A stretch of DNA of 46,098 nucleotides from Acidimicrobiaceae bacterium. GTDB lineage: Bacteria; Actinomycetota; Acidimicrobiia; Acidimicrobiales; RAAP-2. The number at the start of each line of letters is the position of its first letter. The first letter of the stretch is position 1. The translations under genes were made by a program, and so were the position numbers. The notes beneath the pieces are model-generated. The model searched no databases and was not told the DNA's origin. It worked only from the letters and a program-made list of their open reading frames with translations. Where the stretch lies: assembly GCA_003132305.1 (NCBI GenBank), contig PKXJ01000034.1, positions 1 to 46,098 on the forward strand. Direction: 5' to 3'. Shown piece after piece: positions 16,260 through 23,762 of the stretch.

Positions 16260-17336
16260 GTGGACGCGCCCGTGTTTGACTACATGCGACGGTATAACTT
16301 CAAGAAGCTCGTACTGTGCAACGACAGCGATTCGGGTCTGCGGGCGGTAATTGCGATTCATTCGACCGCACTCGGGCCAGCGACCGGCGGGACGCGGATG
16401 TGGACCTATGCCTCTGAGGAGGCGGCCATCATGGATGCTTTGCACCTCGCGCGCGGCATGACTTACAAGTACGCGGCGGCAGGGCTTGATTTTGGCGGAG
16501 GCAAGGCCGTCATCATCGGTAATTCGAAGAGGGATAAGAGTGAGGCGCTATTGAGGGCATTTGGTCGCATGATTAACCAGCTCGGCGGCGAGTACCAGAC
16601 CGGTGAAGACGTTGGGACGACACTCGAAGACATGGAGATCATCTACTCCGAGACCGATCACCTTGTCACGCTGCCCGTGCACTGCGGAGGCGCGGGTGAC
16701 ATTGCACCGGCCACCGCCCTCGGCTCGGTTGAAGCCATGCGCGCGTGTGCTGCCCGCGTGTGGGGTGCCCCAGAGTTGAAGGGTCGTCGCGTGGCGCTCC
16801 AGGGCCTCGGGGCTGTCGGTTGGTCTGCTTTGGGGATGCTCCTCGAGCAAGGCGCGGAGGTCGTGGTTTGCGACACCGACCAGGAGAAGGTTGCTCGGGC
16901 TGTGAAGGACTACGGCGTTCAGGCCGTCTCGCCGGCGGAGATCTACGACCAGGACGTTGACATCTTTGCACCGTACGCGCTGGGCGGCATCATCAATCCG
17001 GAGACTATTCCTCGCCTGAAGGTGAAGATCGTCGCGGGCTCTGCCAACAATATTTTTGCGGACGAAGAGCGAGACGCGGCTGCGCTCGACGGTCGTGGGA
17101 TTGTGTACGCGGTCGACTATGTTGCGAACTCAGGTGGCACGATCCTCGATACGGACCGCTTTCGTAAAGGCGGTTTTCAGCCCGAACGTGCAATGGCCAA
17201 TGTGCGGACCATATTCAAACGCACCGAAGCGGTGTTTGAGATTGCCGACCGGGAGGGAATCTCTGCTTATCTAGCCGCGAATCACATGGCCGAAGCTCGC
17301 ATCGAGGCTCTTAACCGTGTCCGGCTTCTCGGTTGA
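16260..17336 (+). CDS. Leu/Val/Phe-type amino acid dehydrogenase
   Basis: The 358-residue NAD-dependent enzyme oxidatively deaminates a branched or hydrophobic L-amino acid to its 2-oxo acid and ammonia. The N-terminal domain holds the glycine-rich substrate pocket GPATGGTRMW and the two catalytic lysines in MTYKYAAAGLDFGGGKAVI (Lys70 and Lys82). EDVGTT follows, then the NAD fold with LQGLGAVGWSAL and its terminal acidic residue at VVVCDTD. GSANNIF and VDYVANSGG are typical of leucine/valine dehydrogenases. Length fits the family. GTG is used as start behind GGGAGGG. It is immediately followed by a GntR regulator. Its position suggests it handles an amino acid released by the neighbouring oxidases. 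Confidence 0.93.
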   Translation: MDAPVFDYMRRYNFKKLVLCNDSDSGLRAVIAIHSTALGPATGGTRMWTYASEEAAIMDALHLARGMTYKYAAAGLDFGGGKAVIIGNSKRDKSEALLRAFGRMINQLGGEYQTGEDVGTTLEDMEIIYSETDHLVTLPVHCGGAGDIAPATALGSVEAMRACAARVWGAPELKGRRVALQGLGAVGWSALGMLLEQGAEVVVCDTDQEKVARAVKDYGVQAVSPAEIYDQDVDIFAPYALGGIINPETIPRLKVKIVAGSANNIFADEERDAAALDGRGIVYAVDYVANSGGTILDTDRFRKGGFQPERAMANVRTIFKRTEAVFEIADREGISAYLAANHMAEARIEALNRVRLLG

Positions 17337-17349
17337 ATTCTCAGTCGCC

Positions 17350-18090
17350 ATGGAGGACGATGCAATCAGGATGAGCGAGGTGGCTGCGAGGAATGCTTTG
17401 ATACGGCCAGACCACAATTCAGGGCCGGACGGTCTGGGCGATGAGCCGGGGTCGGAGAACGTCTTGTTGTCGCAGGTGGCCCACGAACGACTACGTCTCG
17501 ATGTTCTCTCGGGTGTGCTGCGCCCGAACCAACGTCTCGTAGAAAAGGAACTGAGCGAGCTTCTCGGGATGAGTCGGACACCGGTTCGATACGCCCTTGT
17601 GCTACTTGCGGTCGACGGTCTGGTCGACCGAGGTAAGCATGGCTGGACAGTGCACGAGTACTCACGCGAGGAGCTCGTCGCCATCTACGAAGTTCGAGGG
17701 GCTCTTGAGGGCTACGCGGCGCGCCTGAGCGCTCTTCGAGCGACCGAGGAGGAGTTGGACGTCATTGAGCGCACGCTGGACTTGGAACGTGGCGAACTTG
17801 ACTCGGCCAAACCCGACTCAAGTGTGAATTTGAACATTGAGTTTCACTCGATGGTGGTTGACTGCTGTGGTAACCAGCGCCTCATCGATTTGGCCGTTCG
17901 CAATGCCGGTTTTTACTTCAACTTCCGCGTCGCCTCAATGTATACCGAGGATGAGTACCAGCGATCGATCGACGACCACTATCGGCTTCTTGCGGCGCTG
18001 CAGCACCACGACGCAGAGTCCGCCGAGCGAACGATGCGTGAGCACATCGCGAAGAGTTTAAAGGTCTTGCTCACTAAGGGTCGATGGTGA
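17350..18090 (+). CDS. GntR-family regulator, FCD subfamily
   Basis: This second FadR-like regulator has a winged helix LSQVAHERLRLDVLSGVLRP followed by LVEKELSELLGMSRTPVRYA, and an FCD domain with YEVRGALEGYAARLSA, NIEFHSMVVDCCGNQRL and DDHYRLLAALQHHDAES (metal/ligand-binding helices). A basic residue in the usual 'TPVREAL' recognition helix is altered to TPVRYAL. The start is uncertain: ATG 17350 is given, while GTG 17317 (overlapping the dehydrogenase end) and ATG 17371 are alternatives. The palindrome at 19422-19434 before the flavoprotein gene is a likely target, which would make this the regulator of the catabolic cluster. Confidence 0.88.
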   Translation: MEDDAIRMSEVAARNALIRPDHNSGPDGLGDEPGSENVLLSQVAHERLRLDVLSGVLRPNQRLVEKELSELLGMSRTPVRYALVLLAVDGLVDRGKHGWTVHEYSREELVAIYEVRGALEGYAARLSALRATEEELDVIERTLDLERGELDSAKPDSSVNLNIEFHSMVVDCCGNQRLIDLAVRNAGFYFNFRVASMYTEDEYQRSIDDHYRLLAALQHHDAESAERTMREHIAKSLKVLLTKGRW

Positions 18091-18154
18091 GTGCGCAGGA
18101 ATATAGCCGCATGCAATGGTGCACGGGCTACGCGACGATAGATGAGGTCTGGTT

Positions 18155-18415
18155 GTGAAACAGTTAGGCCAGCGTTTTGCGGACAAGGTCGTGATCATCA
18201 CGGGTTCGAGTAGTGGCTTCAGGCTCGAAATGGCGAAGAATGTCGCCGAAGATGGAGCGATGGTGGTGACCATTAGTCGGTCCGAGCATCGCGCCGACGC
18301 AATCATCGCCGCCGCTGAGGCGAGATTTTTCGTTGGGTGCGTCGCCACCACGACGTGCCGAGAGTGGGGAGAATCTGAAACGTTAACGGGAGAGTGGGTA
18401 ATACGCAGTAGGTAG
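18155..18415 (+). pseudogene. short-chain dehydrogenase N-terminal fragment
   Basis: The frame starts with FADKVVIITGSSSGFRLEMA, the dinucleotide-binding start of an SDR. The usual TGxxxGIG loop is damaged (GFRLEM instead of GIG..), and only the first two strands (MVVTISRSEHRADAI) follow. From about residue 58 the sequence no longer resembles the family, and it stops at 18415. The catalytic Ser-Tyr-Lys part is absent. This is a second, independent SDR remnant in the window. Confidence 0.65.
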
Positions 18416-18536
18416 TAGGGGCAACCCGGAATAGATGCGGACTTATCAAGGGAACTGAAGGCGGCGTGCTTGCAAGGGCGAGCGTGGCTAGAGAGTTCGA
18501 GGAGCACCAAGATGGGAGCGAGATGAAGGGAAAGCG

Positions 18537-19343
18537 ATGATGATCAATTCACCGGCCGCTTCGGTGTCCAACGACTATCCCGCCGGCCCCTGGGTGGGCG
18601 GGATAGTATCCAGAGCTCGCCAGGACCAACTCGGCTACGGGATCTCAATTGGGATCTTGATGCTCGACTGCCACATCCCCTTCGTTCCAGGTGACGTCGG
18701 CAACGCGTCGACGTACGACTTCCCTGTCCTTTTCCAAAAGGTTCAAGGTGCCACTGGCGATGCGGTCATCACTCGCCAGGACCCCGCGATCACTCCGTAC
18801 TTTGTCGAAGCAGCCCAACTGCTTGAGGCGCAGGGCGTGCGTGCCATCACCGGTGACTGCGCGTACATGGGTGCATACCAAGCGGCCGTTGCGGAGGCGG
18901 TTGAAGTGCCGGTCTTTCTTTCCAGTCTCATGCAAGTCCCGTTGGTGGTGGCCATGCTTGGCCGCCACCAGAAGTTGGCGGTACTCGTGGCTAACGGGAG
19001 CTCGGTCAGCGACCGCCTGCTCGTTCCCGTGGGGATTACTGGTGCCATGCGAGATCGATTGGTCATCCGCGGTCTGGAGGATAAGGAGCACTTCCGCTCC
19101 GTCATTCTTGATGAGAGCGGCGAGTTGGACTTCTCTCGGATGGAGACCGAGGTGGTTGAGTCAGCCATAAGGGTGCTGAAGGACGAACCGTCGGTCGGCG
19201 CCTTCTTGCTGGAGTGCTCCGACCTGCCCCCCTACTCGCACGCCATTCATCGGGTGACGGGGTTACCGGTCTTTGACTGGATCGGTTTCATCAACTATGT
19301 CCACCACGCGGTGGTACCACGCCCTTATCAGGGATTTTTCTAA
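18537..19343 (+). CDS. Asp/Glu/hydantoin racemase superfamily protein
   Basis: The 268-residue enzyme of the two-cysteine racemase fold has both catalytic cysteine sites: AITGDCAYMGAYQ (Cys108) and FLLECSDLPPYSHAI (Cys227). The family includes aspartate/glutamate racemases, hydantoin racemases, maleate isomerases and arylmalonate decarboxylases. A longer N-terminus than the smallest members carries GISIGILMLDCHIPFVPGDV. The start, with tandem ATGs, follows AAGGGA. In this cluster it may racemise or isomerise an amino-acid-related substrate for the amine oxidases downstream; that is inference from context. Confidence 0.85.
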   Translation: MMINSPAASVSNDYPAGPWVGGIVSRARQDQLGYGISIGILMLDCHIPFVPGDVGNASTYDFPVLFQKVQGATGDAVITRQDPAITPYFVEAAQLLEAQGVRAITGDCAYMGAYQAAVAEAVEVPVFLSSLMQVPLVVAMLGRHQKLAVLVANGSSVSDRLLVPVGITGAMRDRLVIRGLEDKEHFRSVILDESGELDFSRMETEVVESAIRVLKDEPSVGAFLLECSDLPPYSHAIHRVTGLPVFDWIGFINYVHHAVVPRPYQGFF

Positions 19344-19421
19344 GTGGGTGATTGAAGCTGAGTTGAGTGGAGCGTTGGACAGAGCAATGAGGAAGTTACG
19401 AGCGAAAGGAAGTTTCCCACG

Positions 19422-19434
19422 TGGTCACTGACCA
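19422..19434. promoter_or_regulatory. perfect 13-bp palindrome, candidate GntR/FCD operator
   Basis: TGGTCACTGACCA is a perfect palindrome around a single central base, ending 12 bp before the ATG at 19447. It resembles the TGGTC...GACCA half-sites of FadR-type regulators, with slightly wider spacing. A bound regulator here would block translation-proximal transcription of the flavoprotein gene. Confidence 0.5.
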
Positions 19435-19446
19435 AAGAGGCGTGAA

Positions 19447-21444
19447 ATGACAGAGGAATCGCAGTGGGAGAGAATCGACGTCGGATCGATCACGCAGAAT
19501 GTATGGTTCCCGTACCTTTTCTCGCCGCTCAGGGTGGGCCCGATCACTCTGAAGAATCGTATCGTGAACTCCGCCCACCAGACGGGGTTCGCCCACCATG
19601 GTAGTTATACGTCTCAGCTTCGCGCCTATCACCGGGAGCGTGCCCGCGGCGGTGCCGCAGTGATTCTTTCCCAGGCGACCAATGTCGTTCCCGGCTACCT
19701 TGACCTCTGGAATGTCGACGACACCATTATCCAGCAATATCGCGAGGTCGTTGCCACCGTCGCTGAGTACGGGGCCCACTATTTTGCTGAACTTTCGCAT
19801 CCCGGCCGTCAGAGTCACTACACGGGTCCCGAGACGGACTTTTACGAGGCACCTTCGGCTACGCCGCTACTAATCGACGGCGTTGACTGGCGGGTGCCGC
19901 ACGCGCTCGAGACCGAGCGCATCCGCGAGATCATTGGGGCCTTTGGTGAGGCCGCAGGACGCTGTCGAGAAGGCGGCGTGACCGGCATTGAACTGCACTT
20001 CGCGCACGGCAACCTCGTCGAGCAGTTCATGTCGCCACTGACGAACCACCGGGTCGACGAATGGGGAGGCTCACTCGAGAACCGTTTGCGATTCGCGAAG
20101 GAGGTCGCGACGGCGGTGCGCGCTGCGGCCGGACGGGACCTCGCGGTCGGTGCCCGGATCACCGGTTCGGGTCTCGATGTTGGCGAGCCTAGCCAGCTCG
20201 ACATGCTTGAGATTGCCGGGACCATCGACTCGTGGGAACTCCTCGACTACATGTCGGTCACCATGGGTCACTACGCCGACGAGTTCAACACTGTCCGAAA
20301 CATCCCCAACATGACGTTCGAGCCCGGCCTGTGGTCGCGTTTCGGCAAGGGCGTGAAGAACGTAGTTGACGTCCCCGTCTTTCTCGTTGGGCGCGTCAAT
20401 CATCCGCGGGTGGCCGAGGAACTGATCGCGGGAGGCAGTTGCGATGCGGTGGTGATGGCCCGAGCGCTCATCGCGGACCCGTACTTTCCTGTAAAGGCCG
20501 AGACGGGAAGGGTGAACGATATCCGGCCGTGCGTGGGCGCGATGAACTGCTTGCGGCATCTCTACCGAGGCAACGGTATCCGCTGCATCCATAACCCCAC
20601 GGTGAGTCGGGAAGAACGTCTGGGCGGCGAGTTGACGCTCGCGAATGTTCGACGGCGTGTCGTAGTTGTTGGGGGAGGCCCGGGTGGGCTCGAGTGCGCC
20701 CGGGTCGCCGCTCTGCGCGGACACGAGGTCGTTCTTCTCGAACGCGCCGCCACTTGGGGCGGGCAAGTGCGTGCTGCATCACGGCTGCCTGGACGCAGTG
20801 AACTCGCCCAAGTGGTCGACTGGCTGGGCGGCCAGTGCGAATCGGCTGGGGTGACCGTCAAGTTCGGCATCGAGGCGTTGCCGGACATGGTGGCCTCGTA
20901 CGGTCCTGACGCGGTCGTGGTGGCGACGGGCTCGGCCATGGCGCCGGCGAGTTTGCCGGGTGAGATTGCCGTATACGGCGCGCTGGATGTGTTCGACGAT
21001 ACAAAAAACTTCGGGTCTCGGGTGGTTGTTTTCGATGAGTTCGGTGACTGGCAAGGCTTCGGTGTGGCGTACGCCCTCGCCTCGCGCGGCGTTGACGTTG
21101 AGTTCGTCACGCCGACCATCTTTCCTGGCTCCGCCCTCGAACTCACGAACCGGCGTATCGCGTACGAGCGACTGGTAGCACTCGGTGTCGAGTTCCATCC
21201 CGTCGCGACGTTGATGCGTTCGGAGGGAAGTGCCGTCGTGCTGCGCTGTGGCTATGGTGCGGTGGAAAAAGTGCTGGAGGACATCGACGCGGTCATCTCG
21301 GTAACATTTCCTAAAGCGGACGACGCCATCTACCACGCCCTCGCTGGACTGGTCCCCGAGCTACTGCTGGTGGGAGATGCCCTCTCACCTCGCGGGATAG
21401 AGGAAAGTGTCTACGACGGCCATATGGCTGGACGGAGGCTCTGA
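19447..21444 (+). CDS. NADH:flavin oxidoreductase / N-demethylase type flavoprotein (FMN barrel, Fe-S and FAD/NAD domains)
   Basis: This 665-residue multi-domain enzyme has the design of 2,4-dienoyl-CoA reductase and trimethylamine dehydrogenase. The FMN TIM barrel (about 20-350) has FAELSHPGRQSH, HFAHGNLVEQFMSPLTNHR and WGGSLENRLRF. A cluster motif follows, RPCVGAMNC...GIRCIHNP, then FAD/NAD domains starting with RRVVVVGGGPGGLECARVAA (about 402). The usual four-Cys Fe-S motif C-x2-C-x2-C-x11/12-C has Ala in place of the second Cys. As I recall, a CVGA variant occurs in N-methylproline/stachydrine demethylase-like members. Together with the amine oxidases and cupin nearby, oxidative demethylation or reduction of an amino-acid derivative is plausible. 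Ribosome-binding AAAGAGG precedes the ATG. Confidence 0.9.
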   Translation: MTEESQWERIDVGSITQNVWFPYLFSPLRVGPITLKNRIVNSAHQTGFAHHGSYTSQLRAYHRERARGGAAVILSQATNVVPGYLDLWNVDDTIIQQYREVVATVAEYGAHYFAELSHPGRQSHYTGPETDFYEAPSATPLLIDGVDWRVPHALETERIREIIGAFGEAAGRCREGGVTGIELHFAHGNLVEQFMSPLTNHRVDEWGGSLENRLRFAKEVATAVRAAAGRDLAVGARITGSGLDVGEPSQLDMLEIAGTIDSWELLDYMSVTMGHYADEFNTVRNIPNMTFEPGLWSRFGKGVKNVVDVPVFLVGRVNHPRVAEELIAGGSCDAVVMARALIADPYFPVKAETGRVNDIRPCVGAMNCLRHLYRGNGIRCIHNPTVSREERLGGELTLANVRRRVVVVGGGPGGLECARVAALRGHEVVLLERAATWGGQVRAASRLPGRSELAQVVDWLGGQCESAGVTVKFGIEALPDMVASYGPDAVVVATGSAMAPASLPGEIAVYGALDVFDDTKNFGSRVVVFDEFGDWQGFGVAYALASRGVDVEFVTPTIFPGSALELTNRRIAYERLVALGVEFHPVATLMRSEGSAVVLRCGYGAVEKVLEDIDAVISVTFPKADDAIYHALAGLVPELLLVGDALSPRGIEESVYDGHMAGRRL

Positions 21445-21535
21445 CGCAAGTTCTGGATCAAGACGTGAAGGTGCTCGCGGTCGAGCGGATCGCCGAGTTG
21501 GAGAAGGTAAGGCTTCGAGAGAGGGAGGTAGGGCG

Positions 21536-21904
21536 ATGACGCTCAATAATGCCAGTGGAATACGCGTGATGCGCGAGAGCGACGTTCCGTATAGCGGTCT
21601 CGACGGTGCGCCCGCCATGGAGCTCGCGCGTGTGGTGACCGAGGCGGCCACGACCGAATTGGGCGGTGGCTTCATTCGATACCAGAACGCCGACGGGGAA
21701 CTCGCCGATTGGACGCTTAAGTACGACGAGGTCTTGTACATCATTGAAGGCGTTCTGGAGGTCATCTCGAACGACGAAAGTTTTCTAGCCAGGGCCGGTG
21801 AAGTGATGGTCATCCCGAAGGGCGCGACGGTGACGTACCGCGGTGAGATGGGCACGAAGGTTTTCTTTGTGCTGCAACCGCGGGACTGGGCGACGCGGAG
21901 CTAG
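21536..21904 (+). CDS. EutQ-like single cupin protein
   Basis: The 122-residue protein contains one cupin barrel: WTLKYDEVLYIIEGVLEVIS (motif 1 region, Glu-rich rather than His-rich) and RAGEVMVIPKGATVTYRGEM (motif 2, GDxxxIPKGxxxx pattern). It resembles EutQ and related small cupins of ethanolamine-type loci, which lack the full metal-binding His set. The ATG at 21536 is preferred over the long GTG frame from 21407 because GAGGGAGG lies just upstream and the extension is low-complexity. It could bind a metabolite or assist the flavoprotein upstream. Its precise role is unknown. Confidence 0.8.
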   Translation: MTLNNASGIRVMRESDVPYSGLDGAPAMELARVVTEAATTELGGGFIRYQNADGELADWTLKYDEVLYIIEGVLEVISNDESFLARAGEVMVIPKGATVTYRGEMGTKVFFVLQPRDWATRS

Positions 21905-21989
21905 GAAACACGTCTCGAATTGAAGAGGCGAATAGAGCGATGTCGCGACCATCAACGGCATTTCAGAGGTGACGAAGGGAGGGATCGAC

Positions 21990-22241
21990 ATGATCGATGA
22001 CGGAGTTGCGTTACTACGGGTTGAGTGGACTGACGTCGTCACGCCGTGCCCGGGATGCATCATTGGCGTGAATTCTAAGGATTCTTTCGTGTACACGGGC
22101 GACGCGATGCTCGACGAGCTGACGCGCTTCTCCCAACTGGCTGAGGGGGGTCGTCTGCTCCCACGCCAGACCACGGCGCTTGTCGCGGATGAGCCCCTCG
22201 ACCGCGTGGCGCGCGAGAAGACGCCGGCGGAGCGCTCGTGA
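21990..22241 (+). CDS. small CPGC-motif protein coupled to the amine oxidase
   Basis: I do not recognise a family for this 83-residue protein. It starts at ATG 21990 behind GGGAGGG; an in-frame GTG at 21969 would add seven residues. It has one CxxC pair in VVTPCPGCIIGVNSKD (residues 20-23 region), no membrane segment, and a charged C-terminus. Its stop overlaps the GTG of the DAO-type oxidase (GTGA), so the two are made together. Three-part amine oxidases (sarcosine oxidase, HCN synthase, hydroxyproline dehydrogenase types) have small Fe-S or zinc subunits. This may be a reduced counterpart, but that is inference. Confidence 0.65.
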   Translation: MIDDGVALLRVEWTDVVTPCPGCIIGVNSKDSFVYTGDAMLDELTRFSQLAEGGRLLPRQTTALVADEPLDRVAREKTPAERS

Positions 22242-23434
22242 GTAACGGAACGGTTCGTCGCGCCGACACCGTGATCGTGGGCGGTGGCATCGCTGGAACT
22301 GCTCTGGCGTACTACCTTGCCCGAGGAGGCGTCGAGGATATTGTCCTGCTCGAGCGCGACCAGCTCGGCAGCGGCATGACCGCGGCATCCTTCTCCGGCG
22401 TGCGCCAGCAGTTCTCGACGCCCCTTGAGATTGAACTGTCGAAGCGGGGGCTGCGCTTTTGGAAGACGTGTGAGGTGCAGTTCGATTCGCCCTGTCCGTT
22501 CGATCAGTGCGGCTACCTTTTGGTGACGTCGCGTCCAGACGTGATGCAGAAGTTCGCGGAGTCCGCCAAGCTGCAAAGGGGGTTGGGTGCGGGACCCGTG
22601 GAACTCCTTAGCCCTGCGGGGGTAAACGCTGTGGCGCCATGGCTCGTGACGGACGACCTCGCGGGCGGTTCCTACACGCCAGAGGACGGCCGCGTCACGG
22701 GTACCGATGGAGTCGCGGCACTGGCCAAGGGTGCGCGAAGCCACCGTGTCGACATTCGTCAGTGGTCTCCAGTCACGGCAATTGAACGGCGCGGCCATGG
22801 CTATCGGGTTATCGGCCCGAAGGACACAATCGACGCTCGTCGCGTCGTCGTCGCAGCCGGGCTGTGGTCGCCGGTGCTTCTCGAACCGCTCGGTCTAGCG
22901 ATCGACGTCTTCCCGCTCGAGTTGCACTACGCGCTGACCACTCCCGCCCTGGAGGGCAGCACCGTGCCGCTGACTATCGATTTCGACACCGGTTTTTGCA
23001 TTGAACGGGAGGGGCGGGGTCTCGTGGTTTCCATGCTGGTCTCGAAGACACCCCCCAGCTACGGCCAGCATGAGATGCTGGAAAACTGGTTCGACGCCGC
23101 CACGAGACGTGCCCCTACTCTCGTGGACCTCGGAATCTCGCACGTGCTCTCAGCCCCGGTTGACGAGGTGAGCGACGGCCATCCGAACGCCGGAAGGATG
23201 GAGGAAGAGCTCTGGGTCCTCGCCGGGTTCGCCGGCCACGGAGTGATGCACGGCCCGGTGCTTGCCGAGCTCCTCGCACGGATGATGCTGGGAGATCCCG
23301 ACCAGACGGTCGATCTCGAGCCGTGCAATCCGCTGCGCACTCCGCAGCGGAGTCTCGAAAATGAGTGGATGGCAACTCCCATTCGCGAGCGTTCCGTGAC
23401 AGATGTGTTGAGCAAGTCAAGCGAGACCAACTGA
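22238..23434 (+). CDS. DAO-family FAD-dependent amine/amino-acid oxidoreductase
   Basis: The 398-residue protein opens with the ADP-binding fold ADTVIVGGGIAGTALAYYLA, has the second FAD segment RRVVVAAGLWSPVL near residue 205, and ends with VLAGFAGHGVMHGPVLAELL, the C-terminal FAD contact of the DAO superfamily (glycine, sarcosine and dimethylglycine oxidases or dehydrogenases). The length is typical for the single-domain members. The catalytic cofactor may be covalent in some relatives, but no assignment is possible here. The GTG start lies in the stop of the CPGC protein. It probably oxidises a secondary amine or amino acid supplied by this cluster. Confidence 0.88.
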   Translation: MSNGTVRRADTVIVGGGIAGTALAYYLARGGVEDIVLLERDQLGSGMTAASFSGVRQQFSTPLEIELSKRGLRFWKTCEVQFDSPCPFDQCGYLLVTSRPDVMQKFAESAKLQRGLGAGPVELLSPAGVNAVAPWLVTDDLAGGSYTPEDGRVTGTDGVAALAKGARSHRVDIRQWSPVTAIERRGHGYRVIGPKDTIDARRVVVAAGLWSPVLLEPLGLAIDVFPLELHYALTTPALEGSTVPLTIDFDTGFCIEREGRGLVVSMLVSKTPPSYGQHEMLENWFDAATRRAPTLVDLGISHVLSAPVDEVSDGHPNAGRMEEELWVLAGFAGHGVMHGPVLAELLARMMLGDPDQTVDLEPCNPLRTPQRSLENEWMATPIRERSVTDVLSKSSETN

Positions 23435-23562
23435 TGACCAAAGCGAAAGCGACTGCCTTACCGAGGGCCTTCGAGGGCGGGGCGGACCAAGAAACTCCAA
23501 TCAATGCGTGGAAGAACGATGATCTTCTGATGAGTTGGGGTCTGGTTGCGTTGTCGCGCTGA
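23434..23562 (+). CDS. possible 42-residue protein overlapping the oxidase stop
   Basis: A short frame begins at an ATG overlapping the oxidase stop (TGATG), giving MTKAKATALPRAFEGGADQ and ending at 23562 in ALSR. No family is recognised. It could be a small coupled protein, the head of a gene whose remainder has been lost, or chance. The lack of its own ribosome-binding site is not decisive, because coupling could serve. Confidence 0.3.
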   Translation: MTKAKATALPRAFEGGADQETPINAWKNDDLLMSWGLVALSR

Positions 23563-23762
23563 CAGTAGAAAGTTAGGTCGCTTGGCCGTGTCGGACCAAA
23601 CCTGCATCACGCTAGAGCGAGCACTGTTTGCCACTACGCTCTTGGCCTTCTGCGCAGGAACTGGTTACCGCAGCGGATAAGGCCAATCCGCAAGTCTGCC
23701 TGCGGAGATTCCCGTTGCCCCAGGCTGCCAGAACTGTTGAGCGCAATTGCAGATCGGATGAC

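Noticed and set aside
21407-21535. N-terminal extension of the cupin protein
   Set aside because: Low-complexity Arg/Gly-rich sequence overlapping the flavoprotein gene; the ATG at 21536 has a good ribosome-binding site.
21785-22798. 337-residue leftward frame
   Set aside because: Antisense to the CPGC protein and the DAO oxidase, both with recognisable features or coupling; no domain features of its own.
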